NCBI RefSeq assembly: GCF_003946645.1
Contig: NZ_RHOU01000009.1
Span: 1-64,000 of the forward strand
From: Lapidilactobacillus wuchangensis
GTDB lineage: Bacteria; Bacillota; Bacilli; Lactobacillales; Lactobacillaceae
DNA: 64,000 nt
Direction of reading: 5' to 3'
This document shows positions 18,295-27,503 of the stretch, piece by piece (within the stretch, counting starts at the first letter, position 1; each line of letters begins with the position of its first letter). Below the pieces are notes generated by a model. The model searched no databases. It was not told the origin of the DNA and worked only from the letters and a program-made list of their open reading frames with translations. Both the position numbers and the translations under genes were made by a program.

Positions 18295-18316
18295 AAAATA
18301 AAAACGTTTTTATTTT
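18295..18316. promoter_or_regulatory. 22-bp perfect palindromic operator for the sugar locus
   Basis: A perfect inverted repeat is centred between 18305 and 18306, with core AAAAACGTTTTT. The central CG and A/T-rich arms are typical of LacI-family operators. It fills much of the 62-bp gap between lacI and the first permease gene and ends next to that gene's ribosome binding site. The adjacent LacI-type regulator is the natural candidate ligand. Confidence 0.75.
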
Positions 18317-18343
18317 TATTTAAAAAACTGGAACCAATATGAC

Positions 18344-19348
18344 CTAAATGTTCCGGGCTGACTTCCGAATAATCAGTTCCCCAGGTAAAACTTTTGCTGC
18401 CACATTGCGTTCACCCTTGACCAGCTGTAATAACAGTTGAATTGATTGTCGTGCTTGAGCGGCAATCGGGTTCCGAATTGTGGTTAACGCAGGATTGAAG
18501 TACTCCGCAATATCAATGTCATCAAAACCAGTGACACTAACATCTTCCGGCACATTGTAACCCTCATGCTTCAAAGCCTTCATGGCCCCGATTGCACTAA
18601 TATCATTACCAGCCACAAAAGCTGTTGGTATTTCGGTTCCTTGAAGACGAGCACTGCGAATGAACGACAACACCGCGTTATAAGCAGCTTCTTCTTCAAA
18701 CAAGCCTTGCAACAAGTATGATGCTGGAATAGCCAAGGAACGTTCAGCCATAGCTTTACGCAAACCGGCTAGCCGTTGCTCACTATCATAAACGCCTTCA
18801 AAACCAGCAATATACGCGATCTTGCGATGACCTAGATTCAAGAGATAATTACCAACATCGTAACCAGCCTGAAATGAATCAAAGATGACGCTGGTAGCAT
18901 ATTCAGAAGTATATTTCCGATCAAGAAAGACAACTGGCATTTTTTCCGAGTTGAGAATTTCCAGATCTTGGTCGGAAATAACTAGGTCAAACAGCAAAAC
19001 CCCATCAAACAAGTTACCACGAATGGTGTTCATGATTTGGTGACGATCACTGGAAATATAGACGTTCAAGCCATAACCGCTCTTCTCACTAAAATGTGCT
19101 AATGCATCCATTAACAGTGAGAAATAAGGTCCAGTTACACTTGAAGTAAAGAAGCCAATCGTCTGCGTTGAACCAGACTTAAGACGTTGTCCAATAAGGT
19201 TGGGTGAATACTCAAGCCGTTGAGCAACTTCTAAAATACGTTTCTTCGTATCCGGTTTAACTACATTAACATCATTCAAAGCTTTCGAAACCGTTGAAAT
19301 GGAAACACCTGCTTCTCTTGCGACATCTTTAATTGTAACTTTTGCCAT
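18344..19348 (-). CDS. LacI family transcriptional regulator of the oligosaccharide locus
   Basis: The 334-residue repressor starts at ATG 19348 with GGAGG upstream; a longer frame to 19483 overlaps the promoter and is rejected. Residues 1-25 (VTIKDVAREAGVSISTVSKAL) are the LacI helix-turn-helix, followed by the hinge SPNLIGQRL and a periplasmic-binding-like sensor domain ending in GELIIRKSARN. It lies directly upstream of the ABC genes in the same direction. An inducer derived from the imported sugar is likely. Confidence 0.93.
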   Translation of the reverse strand: MAKVTIKDVAREAGVSISTVSKALNDVNVVKPDTKKRILEVAQRLEYSPNLIGQRLKSGSTQTIGFFTSSVTGPYFSLLMDALAHFSEKSGYGLNVYISSDRHQIMNTIRGNLFDGVLLFDLVISDQDLEILNSEKMPVVFLDRKYTSEYATSVIFDSFQAGYDVGNYLLNLGHRKIAYIAGFEGVYDSEQRLAGLRKAMAERSLAIPASYLLQGLFEEEAAYNAVLSFIRSARLQGTEIPTAFVAGNDISAIGAMKALKHEGYNVPEDVSVTGFDDIDIAEYFNPALTTIRNPIAAQARQSIQLLLQLVKGERNVAAKVLPGELIIRKSARNI

Positions 19349-19390
19349 TGTCGTTCCTCCAGAAATTGTTAAAGCGTTTCCACATCCAAT

Positions 19391-19419
19391 ACAATAGCAC
19401 ATGATTTTCGCAGATGCAA
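19391..19419 (-). promoter_or_regulatory. lacI promoter (extended -10)
   Basis: On the minus strand TTGCAT (19414-19419), a 17-bp spacer and TATTGT (19391-19396) preceded by TGC form a promoter. An AAACGTTT box (19431-19438) lies just upstream and GGAAACGCTTT (19371-19381) just downstream. The first matches the core of the operator at 18295-18316, suggesting autoregulation; the second resembles a CcpA cre site imperfectly. Confidence 0.5.
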
Positions 19420-19569
19420 TAGTTTTTTGAAAACGTTTATATTTTTCGAAATGCATATTTATCAGCATTTGTAACCATACCAATCATACGCCAAATACTA
19501 CCAAAATGCTAATCTATCGCTAATAAGTCACTTATAGTTGAAACTAATCCAATGAATTAGTCTTCACTT

Positions 19570-19665
19570 AAAAAAGCAAACTTAGTCGCTAATTATTTGC
19601 TTCTTTTTGAGCGATTAACATTAGTTCGAGTACGCTGCGGTCCCATCCCGGACCATTGTTACTCG
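19570..19665 (-). other. Hairpin with T-box-like sequence followed by a terminator-like stem
   Basis: On the minus strand the nested hairpin CGAGTA/TACTCG with inner GGTCC/GGACC (19627-19665) contains ATGGGACCGC, close to the T-box core TGGNACCGCG. A stem with GCAAA/TTTGC arms and a T-run follows (about 19570-19602). The next minus-strand gene is lacI, and there is little room for a T-box stem I, so this is either a remnant or chance resemblance. Confidence 0.2.
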
Positions 19666-19688
19666 TCATTTCTAAAACTTACGTGAGC

Positions 19689-19731
19689 CAATCAATTGTT
19701 GATTGACATTGGGGAAATTTTTGACTATAGT
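19689..19731 (+). promoter_or_regulatory. marR-MFS promoter with overlapping palindromic operator
   Basis: TTGACA (19703-19708), a 17-bp spacer and TATAGT (19726-19731) form a strong promoter. The perfect inverted repeat CAATCAA-TTG-TTGATTG (19689-19705) overlaps the -35. This fits autorepression by the MarR protein encoded downstream. Confidence 0.7.
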
Positions 19732-19771
19732 ATTTTTTGTTAGCCAACTAGCAGAAAGTAGATGAATATTC

Positions 19772-20203
19772 ATGCAGAGAAATATGGGCCGGCTTTTAAA
19801 AATTGCCAGCAATCAAATGACACGTGATTTGGACCGCTTTGCCGCGCAATTTGGTCTTACTGGCACCCAAATGTCAATTATTGATTACCTGAGTCGGCAT
19901 CCCCAAACCGAGGTTAAACAGCACGAACTAGAACAAGAATTTAATATTCAACGCTCGACCACCACGGTGCTGTTACAACGAATGGAAAAAAAGGGCCTGA
20001 TCAGTCGCCAAACTAGTGCCAGCGATAGTCGCCAAAAAGCAGTCGCTTTAACTAGTGCTGCCACTAAATTAAGTCAAGCTTTTGCCGGTTATATGGCTCA
20101 AGAAGAGCAAGATTTAGCGGCTAATTTCAGTCCCGCTGAACTGAATCTTTTTGAGCGTTTCTTAAAGTTTTACATTGCTAAAGGAGTTAAGAAAAATGAC
20201 TAA
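19772..20203 (+). CDS. MarR family transcriptional regulator
   Basis: The 143-residue protein has the winged helix-turn-helix typical of MarR: LTGTQMSIIDYL, HELEQEFNIQRSTTTVLLQRMEKKGLI and the wing SRQTSASDSRQKAVALT. It probably represses its own operon with the MFS exporter and releases on binding a small toxic compound. The ribosome binding site is weak; ATG 19772 or ATG 19784 could be used. The end overlaps the MFS start by 8 bases. Confidence 0.9.
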   Translation: MQRNMGRLLKIASNQMTRDLDRFAAQFGLTGTQMSIIDYLSRHPQTEVKQHELEQEFNIQRSTTTVLLQRMEKKGLISRQTSASDSRQKAVALTSAATKLSQAFAGYMAQEEQDLAANFSPAELNLFERFLKFYIAKGVKKND

Positions 20204-21602
20204 TCAAAAAATTCCGGGAAAAGTTTTCGGTGCAATCATCGCCACTGGCTTAATGTCATTCTGTGGTGTCATTGTGGAAACGGCCATGAATATCACTTTT
20301 CCCACCTTAATGACCGAATTTAAGGTCACCACGAGTACGGTCCAGTGGATGACCACCATTTATTTACTCATTGTGGCGATCATTGTGCCTTTGTCGGCCA
20401 ATCTCAAACGCTCCTTTGCGACCCGGAAATTATTTCTGACCGCCAATTTACTCTTCATGACTGGCGTTATTTTAGATTTAGTGGCACCCAATTTTGTCTT
20501 GTTGTTAATTGGCCGTGTTGTCCAAGGTTTAGGCACGGGCATTGCTTTGCCACTAATGTTCAATATTATTCTCGAACAAGTTCCCAGAGAAAAAATCGGG
20601 TTGATGATGGGTATGGGAACTTTAATTACCGCCATCGCCCCAGCAATCGGACCAACTTTTGGTGGCTTAGTGGTGACTAGTCTTAATTGGCGTTATATCT
20701 TTGCCTTTCTCCTACCCATTTTAATTTGTTCCTTAGTTTTAGGGCTCTTAACGATTGAACAGAAAACACCGACTCATTTTGTTCGGTTAGATTTACTCAG
20801 TGTCCTAGCAATTAGCCTGACTTTCGTTGGCCTGATTCTAGGATTAAACCAAATTGGCAGTCATGCCTTCTGGAGTTGGCCAGTCGCTGGTGCTTTAGTG
20901 GCCGGAATCCTCGGTGCGGTGTTGCTAGTCTTCAGATCCCGGCAACTAGCTAGCCCAATAATTAATTTCCAGGTTTTCCACTATCTGCGCTTTAGTGGTC
21001 ACGTGACTGCCTTCTTCATCATGCAATTAATTGCCCTCGGCCTATCCTTTATTTTGCCGAACTATATTCAACTGGTAAATGGCCAGACGGCAATTGCCGC
21101 GGGGCTGACGGTTTTACCAGGTGCTGTTTTAGGCGCCATTTTTGCACCCGTCAGTGGGAAAATTCTTGACGAGCTCGGTCCCCAGAAACCAATTTTAATT
21201 GGCGCTAGTCTCTCGATCCTCGCGGTCATTCTGTTCAGTTTAACAGCTTTGCAGTTAAACAGCGTCATGATCAGTGGCTTTTATTTAGTGTTTATGGCCG
21301 GCATTGGCTTGGCTTTTGGCAATATTATGACCAATGGCCTTAAAAACCTACCAGCCGCACTGCAAAGTGATGGCAATGCTGTCTTGACCACAGTGCAACA
21401 GTTTGCTGGTGCTGTAGGTACCTCATTAGTTGCCATGATCATTAGCCAAAGTCAAACCAAATTAGGCAAAACAACAACTAGTCTGGCCACTGCCGTTGGT
21501 TCCCAGCACGCTTTTCAAATGCTAGTCCTGCTGGGAATTCTAGAATTGGTACTCTTGATCTTAGTGGTGCGGCCACAAGCAGCAGCAAACACCACCAATT
21601 AA
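20196..21602 (+). CDS. MFS multidrug exporter, DHA2 (14-TM) family
   Basis: The 468-residue protein has about fourteen hydrophobic segments. Seen are the motif-C-like GTLITAIAPAIGPTFGG in segment 5 and LNWRYIFAFLLP after it, diagnostic of proton-driven drug exporters of the DHA2 group. ATG 20196 follows AAAGGAG and overlaps the marR stop, so the pair is translationally coupled. Substrate unknown. Confidence 0.92.
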   Translation: MTNQKIPGKVFGAIIATGLMSFCGVIVETAMNITFPTLMTEFKVTTSTVQWMTTIYLLIVAIIVPLSANLKRSFATRKLFLTANLLFMTGVILDLVAPNFVLLLIGRVVQGLGTGIALPLMFNIILEQVPREKIGLMMGMGTLITAIAPAIGPTFGGLVVTSLNWRYIFAFLLPILICSLVLGLLTIEQKTPTHFVRLDLLSVLAISLTFVGLILGLNQIGSHAFWSWPVAGALVAGILGAVLLVFRSRQLASPIINFQVFHYLRFSGHVTAFFIMQLIALGLSFILPNYIQLVNGQTAIAAGLTVLPGAVLGAIFAPVSGKILDELGPQKPILIGASLSILAVILFSLTALQLNSVMISGFYLVFMAGIGLAFGNIMTNGLKNLPAALQSDGNAVLTTVQQFAGAVGTSLVAMIISQSQTKLGKTTTSLATAVGSQHAFQMLVLLGILELVLLILVVRPQAAANTTN

Positions 21603-21640
21603 TTCTCACAATATAATAATATTGGCGAACATTAACGACA

Positions 21641-21678
21641 AAAGAACGGACATTTCAGCGAATGTCCGTTCTTTTTTT
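21641..21678 (+). terminator. Intrinsic terminator of the marR-MFS operon
   Basis: AAAGAACGGACATT and AATGTCCGTTCTTT form a perfect 14-bp stem with a six-base loop, followed by a T-run. Confidence 0.93.
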
Positions 21679-21753
21679 GGGCTTATGAGAAAGCAACGTG
21701 ATTGCCGGTAGCGTCTGATAGTTTAATTACGAGATTTTTTTGAATAATTAGCA

Positions 21754-22107
21754 TTACGCCGGAAAAATTTTCGACCAAGCTTTACCTTTAGCAACGTCGT
21801 CGACTAATTTATCCATGAACCGGATTTCTTGCATGGTTCCTGGGGCCATTTCTTCAACTTTAATACCGCAAATCCGTCCACGCAGTAACTTACGGTTCGG
21901 ATTCAAAGCTGGCGCTTGATTAAAGAACTCAGCCAAACTGCACTCACACATTTGTAACGTCTGAATTTCAGCAACGGAGTAACCAGTTAACCAAGTGACC
22001 ACTTGCAGCACATCAGCAGCCGTTCGTCCCTTACGTTCAACCTTCTTAACATAGAGTGGGTAAATATCGCCAAAATTCATTGCCAGAACTTTGTCGCTCG
22101 CTTGCAT
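21754..22107 (-). CDS. DUF2200 family protein
   Basis: The 117-residue cytosolic protein matches DUF2200 along its length: FGDIYPLYVKKVERKGRT near the start, then VVTWLTGY and CGIKVEEMAPGTMQEIRFMDKLVDDVAKG. The function of the family is unknown; it is small, soluble and widely conserved. GGAGGG precedes ATG 22107. Monocistronic. Confidence 0.85.
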   Translation of the reverse strand: MQASDKVLAMNFGDIYPLYVKKVERKGRTAADVLQVVTWLTGYSVAEIQTLQMCECSLAEFFNQAPALNPNRKLLRGRICGIKVEEMAPGTMQEIRFMDKLVDDVAKGKAWSKIFPA

Positions 22108-22279
22108 TTGTAGCCCTCCAGTTTAGTTTCAATAGCTAATTGGTTTGTTTAGCATCAACATCTATTTATCTAGCTACATTATAGCTGATTATCCTTAAAA
22201 AGACTGCTTTGCTGTATTCACTAAAACTGCTTTCCCCGGGTATTCGTGCTAAAATAAGGCATTAACTAACGTAGAAAGT

Positions 22280-23485
22280 ATGGTGAGCAAAATGACAAAT
22301 ATGATTGATTATGCCAAAAAGTATGGTAACACTAATTTTACTGAATTGCCTTTCAATGATATTGATGGCGTCATTCTTGCCCAATTATCCTATTTGGATT
22401 TCGGCGTTTTGGCGCAACATAGCGTCAATCGTTTAAGCGATTTAACTGGCCCCACCTTAATCAAAATGGCGGTGACAGATACTTGGAATCCTGATGGCAA
22501 CGCTGAATTATTGCAGCTAATTAATCATTTGCCGCGTTTCCAAAATATTAGTTGGCATCACTGGCTGGCCAAAGTCGACGTCGAAAAAGAACAAAAGATT
22601 ACCGTGATCACTTTTTCATTGACGCCGGATTTACATTACGTTTCTTTCCGGGGTACTACTGCTACATTGATCGACTGGAAGGAAGATCTGAATATGACCT
22701 TTCTGCCAGCGATTCCGTCGCAACGAACGGCGTTACACTACACCCGAGATTTATTTAAAGATCTACCAGGAGAATTCTATTTAGGTGGTCATTCCAAGGG
22801 CGGCAACTTAGCCGTTTACGTGCTAACCCACGCTAGTGTCGCCATGCAACAACGAATTAAAATGGTCTACAGTGCAGATGGTCCTGGCTTGAAGCAAGAA
22901 ATCTCCACAAATTTATTGGCAAAAGTGCATAAAATCATTCCCCAATCGTCAATCATTGGTTTATTGCTGGAACCAGATTCGGAATACCAAATTGTTGCCA
23001 GTGATGCCCGTGGCTTTAAACAACATGATCCTTATACTTGGCAAGTCGTTGGTCACAAGTTCAATATTATTGCGACGACTGGCCGCATGTCGCAATACAC
23101 CCAACGTTCAATTGCCCGTTGGTTAACCGAAGTTGATGACGACACGAAACAAGATTTTCTGGAATCGATTTATGATCTGTTCACTGCCACGAATCATCAA
23201 GAAATCACCTACTTAGAAGAGAACTGGCCGGAAACATTACGCGTTGTGCTGCGGGGGATGAATGATGCCCAGCCAACGACCAAACGGCAATGGCGTGAAG
23301 TGAATAAAAAGCTAATGCAGTCACTAATCGCCGAGGCTGGATTATCCGTTCGACAAACCCTTGATCAAGTTAAGCCCAGCCAGCTAGGAACAGAGGCTAA
23401 AGAATTTCTGACTAAGTACCATGATGAACGGCGTGCCAACAAATCAGATTCAACGACCAACTCACAGCCTAATAATCAAAACTAA
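22280..23485 (+). CDS. Mbeg1-like (DUF2974) alpha/beta hydrolase
   Basis: The 401-residue protein has a lipase-type core: YVSFRGT (oxyanion strand), then the nucleophile elbow GGHSKGGNLAVY and an acidic YSADGPG segment. It fits the Mbeg1-like/DUF2974 family of intracellular hydrolases in Firmicutes, substrate unknown. The C-terminal 100 residues are charged and helical. Start ATG 22280 or ATG 22292 is undecided; AGAAAG and GGTGAG are the respective weak sites. Confidence 0.85.
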   Translation: MVSKMTNMIDYAKKYGNTNFTELPFNDIDGVILAQLSYLDFGVLAQHSVNRLSDLTGPTLIKMAVTDTWNPDGNAELLQLINHLPRFQNISWHHWLAKVDVEKEQKITVITFSLTPDLHYVSFRGTTATLIDWKEDLNMTFLPAIPSQRTALHYTRDLFKDLPGEFYLGGHSKGGNLAVYVLTHASVAMQQRIKMVYSADGPGLKQEISTNLLAKVHKIIPQSSIIGLLLEPDSEYQIVASDARGFKQHDPYTWQVVGHKFNIIATTGRMSQYTQRSIARWLTEVDDDTKQDFLESIYDLFTATNHQEITYLEENWPETLRVVLRGMNDAQPTTKRQWREVNKKLMQSLIAEAGLSVRQTLDQVKPSQLGTEAKEFLTKYHDERRANKSDSTTNSQPNNQN

Positions 23486-23486
23486 C

Positions 23487-23539
23487 TAAAAAGACTCATC
23501 AGGTTAAATAGTTAAACTATTTAAGCCGATGAGTCTTTT
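23487..23539. terminator. Intrinsic terminator between convergent genes
   Basis: AAAAGACTCATC pairs with GATGAGTCTTTT across a loop that itself folds (AAATAGTT/AACTATTT). It has T runs on both sides and lies between the Mbeg1-like gene and the kinase gene. Confidence 0.85.
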
Positions 23540-23592
23540 ATTTTAAAAATTGCCTTGCTAAGTTCAGCTTCCGCAATCAGTTAAAGTCTAGT

Positions 23593-24237
23593 TTATAATT
23601 TACCCATTTCTCGTAACTTCTCTTCAATCATGCCTAAGACAATTTCGCGGTCTTTAGGATTCTCAACGAAGTCATATTTATCACCATCAATTCGCATTTT
23701 TGGTGAATAGTTGTAATTTTGATACCAAGGTTCGTAATAGTCTAATAAAGTATGGTAGTACTTCACTAATGATGGGTCAGTCGTCACTTGTTCATATGAG
23801 CGACCGCGCTTCGTGATCCGTTTCAACATTGTCTCGTAAGAAACATCAATATGAATCAATAAATCAGGATTTTTCTTAGGCATGCCGGCAATTTCTTCCA
23901 TCATATTACCCAACAAATCCTTATAGATCTTCACTTCAGTCTGATTTGCTCGTCCCATATCGGCATTCATTTGGAAGAATAAAGCATCTTCATAAATTGA
24001 GCGATCCAAAACATTATTATCTGCTTGCAAAGCTCGCTTAATACTGTGAAAACGAGTATTTAAAAAGTAAATTTGTAATAGAAATGCGTATTTACTAGGA
24101 TCTTGATAAAATAACGGCAAAACTGGATTATCGTCGACACTTTCATAAAAAGCTTCTGTGCCCAATCGTTCGGCGATTAAACCGGTTAACGATGACTTGC
24201 CTGCGCCAATTGCTCCACTAAGTACTAAAACTGCCAT
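23593..24237 (-). CDS. Deoxynucleoside kinase (dAK/dGK family)
   Basis: The 214-residue enzyme phosphorylates deoxynucleosides for salvage; lactobacilli depend on such kinases. Seen: P-loop GAIGAGKSS near residues 8-16, the ESVDDNPVL substrate segment, the [11 protein letters not shown] motif and the lid RGRSYEQ. ATG 24237 is preferred to the GTG one codon earlier. Lactobacilli often carry two such genes in tandem; only one is seen here. Confidence 0.92.
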   Translation of the reverse strand: MAVLVLSGAIGAGKSSLTGLIAERLGTEAFYESVDDNPVLPLFYQDPSKYAFLLQIYFLNTRFHSIKRALQADNNVLDRSIYEDALFFQMNADMGRANQTEVKIYKDLLGNMMEEIAGMPKKNPDLLIHIDVSYETMLKRITKRGRSYEQVTTDPSLVKYYHTLLDYYEPWYQNYNYSPKMRIDGDKYDFVENPKDREIVLGMIEEKLREMGKL

Positions 24238-24436
24238 CACATTCTTTCCATTCTTTAATAGACTTGACCGTCGTCTTGGCGATCCAATTTTTGGTGCGGC
24301 TTGCCTATTCTAGGTAAGTCGACATGAGTCCTTCGCCAAAAACACCTTCACTATCATACACAACCGGTCACTTTTTTTCAAGGTGAAAAATACTATTTCT
24401 AGTAAATAAAACGTTATCAAGCACTAGATATAGTAG

Positions 24437-25099
24437 TTAATTATTTTTGACGTGATTGTCAACTTGCCATTCCGCTTTAAACTCGGCCACAAATTGCTTC
24501 ATAAAATCTGTGCGTCGCTCAGCCTCAACTTTGGCTTGCGGCGTGTTCATGAGCGCCGCCAATTTAAATAACTTCTCGTCAAAATGGTTCAACACTGGGG
24601 CCACCTCACGATAACTTTGATGATCTAAATTGGTTCGCGGTGGTACTTGGGGATCATACATCGGCGCCCCCTTGGAAGCACCATAATAAAAAGTACGACC
24701 AATCCCCACAGCACCTAACGCATCTAAACGATCTGCGTCCTGAACTAACTGGCCGGCTAAGCTTAACTGCCAATGAGTTTTCAGATTCTTACTATAGGAT
24801 AGATGGTCAATAATTTCATAAATTGCCGTGATTTGGGTCGCTGTCAGCCCAGCTTGCTGATAAATCTTGGTCAATTGGGCTCGTAAGGTCACCGCCGTTG
24901 TGGCATCGACTAGTTTCTCATCGAGAACATCGTGAGTGTAAGCCGCGGCCAGTGCGACTTGCTGGTCAACTTGGGGATAGCTGGTTAATAATTGTTGCGT
25001 CAAGACTGCCACCCGTTGCAAATGCGCCCAATCATGGCCTGTATGATCACTAGCTGTCTGCTGTTGCGCGAATGTGGCGATAATTGTTAGATCTACCAT
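24437..25099 (-). CDS. HD domain phosphohydrolase
   Basis: The 220-residue protein has the HD signature: HDWAHLQR near residue 22, then YTHDVLD (metal-binding His-Asp) and VQDADRLDALGAVG. This matches the YedJ/YpgQ-like group of small HD hydrolases acting on nucleotides or related phosphates. ATG 25099 follows GAAGGAG; a longer frame to 25147 lacks a site. Confidence 0.88.
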   Translation of the reverse strand: MVDLTIIATFAQQQTASDHTGHDWAHLQRVAVLTQQLLTSYPQVDQQVALAAAYTHDVLDEKLVDATTAVTLRAQLTKIYQQAGLTATQITAIYEIIDHLSYSKNLKTHWQLSLAGQLVQDADRLDALGAVGIGRTFYYGASKGAPMYDPQVPPRTNLDHQSYREVAPVLNHFDEKLFKLAALMNTPQAKVEAERRTDFMKQFVAEFKAEWQVDNHVKNN

Positions 25100-25252
25100 C
25101 TGATTAACTCCTTCTTCCAAAAACGCATCACTATGACTTGATGCCATGTGTTAAACTTAATTCTAGCAAGTTTAGCATTATTTGTGGTAACTATTTCCAT
25201 TAATTTCTCGAAGCGACCGAATATTTTCTCAAAAAAGGATGACTAACTAATC

Positions 25253-26101
25253 ATGGCTGTTAAAAAAATAACTACTGCCGCCAATTTCCTCAAACAATTC
25301 CCCCAATTATTCCGCTGTCCCCTTTGCCACGAAGCAATGACCGCCAGTGAAAACAGCTTACACTGTGTCAATGGGCATGAATTTGATTTGTCGAAAAAAG
25401 GCACCCTCTACTTTCTCAATCGTCAAATCAAAACCGAATATGGCACCGAAATGTTGGCTGCTCGTGGACGCATGATTCGCTCTGGCCTCTTTCAGCCTTT
25501 GATCAAGTTGATTCAACAATGGCTGCCGGCACAATCTGACTTTCTTCTGGACGTTGGTTGTGGTGAAGGCAGTTTCCTGGCACAACTAGCTCCAACACAG
25601 TCTGGTGCAAAAGTTGGGTTTGATATTAGTAAGCCTGGTATTTACTTAGCTAGCAACCAACCGTCGGCGCAAACATTATGGTGCGTTGCTGATTTAACCA
25701 ATCTGCCCTTTGCTGACCACAGTGCCACCACAATTTTAAACATTTTTTCGCCGTCACATTATCAAGAATTTGCCCGCGTTTTGCAACCTGATGGAACCCT
25801 GATCAAGGTGATCCCTGGCAGTCAATATTTGCAAGAATTACGGCGCAGTTTTCTCCCTGATGAAAAAATTGCTTATTCAAATCATCCGGTTCAACAGCGG
25901 TTAAATGATGAAGCCACTATTTTGCAACAAGAGCATTTGCACTATCGTTACGCCTTGCCAGATCAGGGACAGTTTAATGATTTAATGGCGATGTCGCCCT
26001 TGGAGTGGCAAGCTAGTGATGAGAAAAAAGCGGCATTATTAGCGCATCCATTTCCTGAAATCACGATTGATTTGGAAGTGATTCAGGCCCGTTTTCATTA
26101 A
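25253..26101 (+). CDS. RlmA-type 23S rRNA (guanine-N1) methyltransferase
   Basis: The 282-residue protein has an N-terminal zinc knuckle (C22, C25, C38, H42) and then a class I SAM-binding domain with LLDVGCGEG. The combination is characteristic of RlmA/TlrB; Gram-positive members modify G748 in helix 35 and can influence macrolide and tylosin binding. Length matches the family. Whether it is the G745 or G748 type cannot be told from the sequence. Followed directly by repeat copy D. Confidence 0.87.
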   Translation: MAVKKITTAANFLKQFPQLFRCPLCHEAMTASENSLHCVNGHEFDLSKKGTLYFLNRQIKTEYGTEMLAARGRMIRSGLFQPLIKLIQQWLPAQSDFLLDVGCGEGSFLAQLAPTQSGAKVGFDISKPGIYLASNQPSAQTLWCVADLTNLPFADHSATTILNIFSPSHYQEFARVLQPDGTLIKVIPGSQYLQELRRSFLPDEKIAYSNHPVQQRLNDEATILQQEHLHYRYALPDQGQFNDLMAMSPLEWQASDEKKAALLAHPFPEITIDLEVIQARFH

Positions 26102-26127
26102 TGGTGACCCAGAAACTTCCCTAATTG

Positions 26128-26905
26128 CGAGTGGTAGTTGCTTCGCGATTTCGAACTAGTTTTAGGCAGAATTGCGGACAACTCCGTTGCGGCCGGCGGG
26201 GTGTGGAACGCGGCGGGCGTTGATTTAAGCTTTTGCAAGGCAAAATCTTAAATACAAGCCTTATCCTAAGCGATAAATCGCTAAGGACAATTTCGCGGCT
26301 GACACCCCGGCGGCCTCCACTGCGTTTTGAGCTAATTCAGACCTCTTTAGATTTGATTGTTATCAAGGCAATACTAGTGAAGCTTGATGCCAATCGCTCA
26401 GCAACCACCTTGATGAAACTAACAGAATTGAGCACCACTATTTAGAAAACAGATTTTGGAAACTAACAAAGCCTGATTGACAAGTCATCTAGATAAACTA
26501 GAGACTGTCAGTCGGGCTTTTTCGTATTACTGTTCAGTTGAGATAATAATTTGAATTAAGTTGATGATTCTCGCTCGAATTGCCTCAAGCACAAACAAAA
26601 CTGAAGTGAACCCAATTAACTCCAGACGAAATGGAGGGATCTTGGCGTCAGCCGCCAAATTATTGTTGGTGCTTTAGCACCTACAATAAGACCTGTATTG
26701 GGGACTTTTTGAAAAAAGGCTTCAATCAGCGTCGGCAGCGTTCCACAACCAGCAAGCCCGCAATGCAGCCAGACTCAATTCTGTTTGCACATCTTTACTG
26801 GCTTAGTTCTTGAACTTTTGTTTTTTTAATTGGCTCAGATCAATGCCGGCCGCATTCCACGCCAAGCAGCCCGGAATGGAGTCAGACTCACTTAGTCTCA
26901 ACAAC
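26128..26905 (-). repeat. Large structured intergenic repeat, copy D (opposite orientation)
   Basis: The same element as copies A-C but reversed: first the unit with GCGGCCGGCGGGGTGTGG (26190-26340), then a central hairpin (26471-26517), then the unit starting ACTCCAGACGAAATGGAGGG (26619 on) and a second partial arm (26840-26895). An outer stem joins about 26131-26150 with 26390-26408. It lies between convergent genes, the rRNA methyltransferase and macrodomain genes. Confidence 0.88.
26468..26522. terminator. Central hairpin of repeat copy D, with T-run
   Basis: GCCTGATTGACA (26471-26482) pairs with TGTCAGTCGGGC (26506-26517); the two differences from perfect pairing are G-U pairs. CTAG-based inner arms cap it and CTTTTTCG follows. 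It would terminate the methyltransferase transcript on the plus strand. Confidence 0.7.
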
Positions 26906-26935
26906 TTCACTGAATTTTAGCGCTTTTAGAATTCA

Positions 26936-27502
26936 TCAATCGCCTAACATTTGAACCGGTAATCCTAGTTGGCGGAAATAATTCTGATACTGCTGATTAA
27001 TCGTCGCCAGATAATTGACGAAATCGATTTGTTTCACGGTTCCGACTTGTTGCTGATAATCAGTTAACACAGCACCAATAATTGGCAATGTTTGGGCCAC
27101 TGGGTAATGATATACGCCAGTACTAATTGCTGGAAATGCTAGTGCTGGCAATTGTAATTGATTGGCTAAACGCAAAGAATTTTGGTAGCAGTCTTGCAAT
27201 TGTGCAGCCATTAATTGTGGTCGACGTGAATCATATTGTGGGCCGACGGTATGAATAATTTTCGTCGCTGGTAAGGCAAATGCTGGGGTGGCCACAGCTT
27301 GACCGACTGCCAGCGGTCCTAAGCTTCGTTGTAATGGCGCCAGGCTGGGACCGGCGGCTTGGTTAATGGCACCGTCAACACCACCACCAGGAATCATAGC
27401 CTGGTTGGCCGCATTGACGATGGCACCAGTTGCTACCTTCGTCAGATCACCTTGATAAATGCGAACCATAAATCCGCTAAACTGCACACACAACTTGGTC
27501 AT
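26936..27502 (-). CDS. Macrodomain protein, probable ADP-ribosyl/O-acetyl-ADP-ribose hydrolase
   Basis: The 188-residue protein has macrodomain signatures: GAIVNAANQAMIPGGGVDGAIN (trimmed: NAANQ, GGGVDGAI), then FPAISTGVYHYP. Such proteins bind or remove ADP-ribose. ATG 27502 has GGAAGA upstream and follows the DUF438 stop by one base, so the genes are coupled. Link to an anaerobic/haem-type sensor operon (DUF1858-DUF438) is unusual and may hint at a redox-related role, which is inference. Confidence 0.9.
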   Translation of the reverse strand: MTKLCVQFSGFMVRIYQGDLTKVATGAIVNAANQAMIPGGGVDGAINQAAGPSLAPLQRSLGPLAVGQAVATPAFALPATKIIHTVGPQYDSRRPQLMAAQLQDCYQNSLRLANQLQLPALAFPAISTGVYHYPVAQTLPIIGAVLTDYQQQVGTVKQIDFVNYLATINQQYQNYFRQLGLPVQMLGD

Positions 27503-27503
27503 G

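Noticed and set aside
19570-19665. T-box riboswitch on the minus strand upstream of lacI
   Set aside because: ATGGGACCGC resembles the T-box core, but there is no room for stem I, no amino-acid gene downstream and the lacI promoter lies after the supposed terminator. Kept only as a weak feature.
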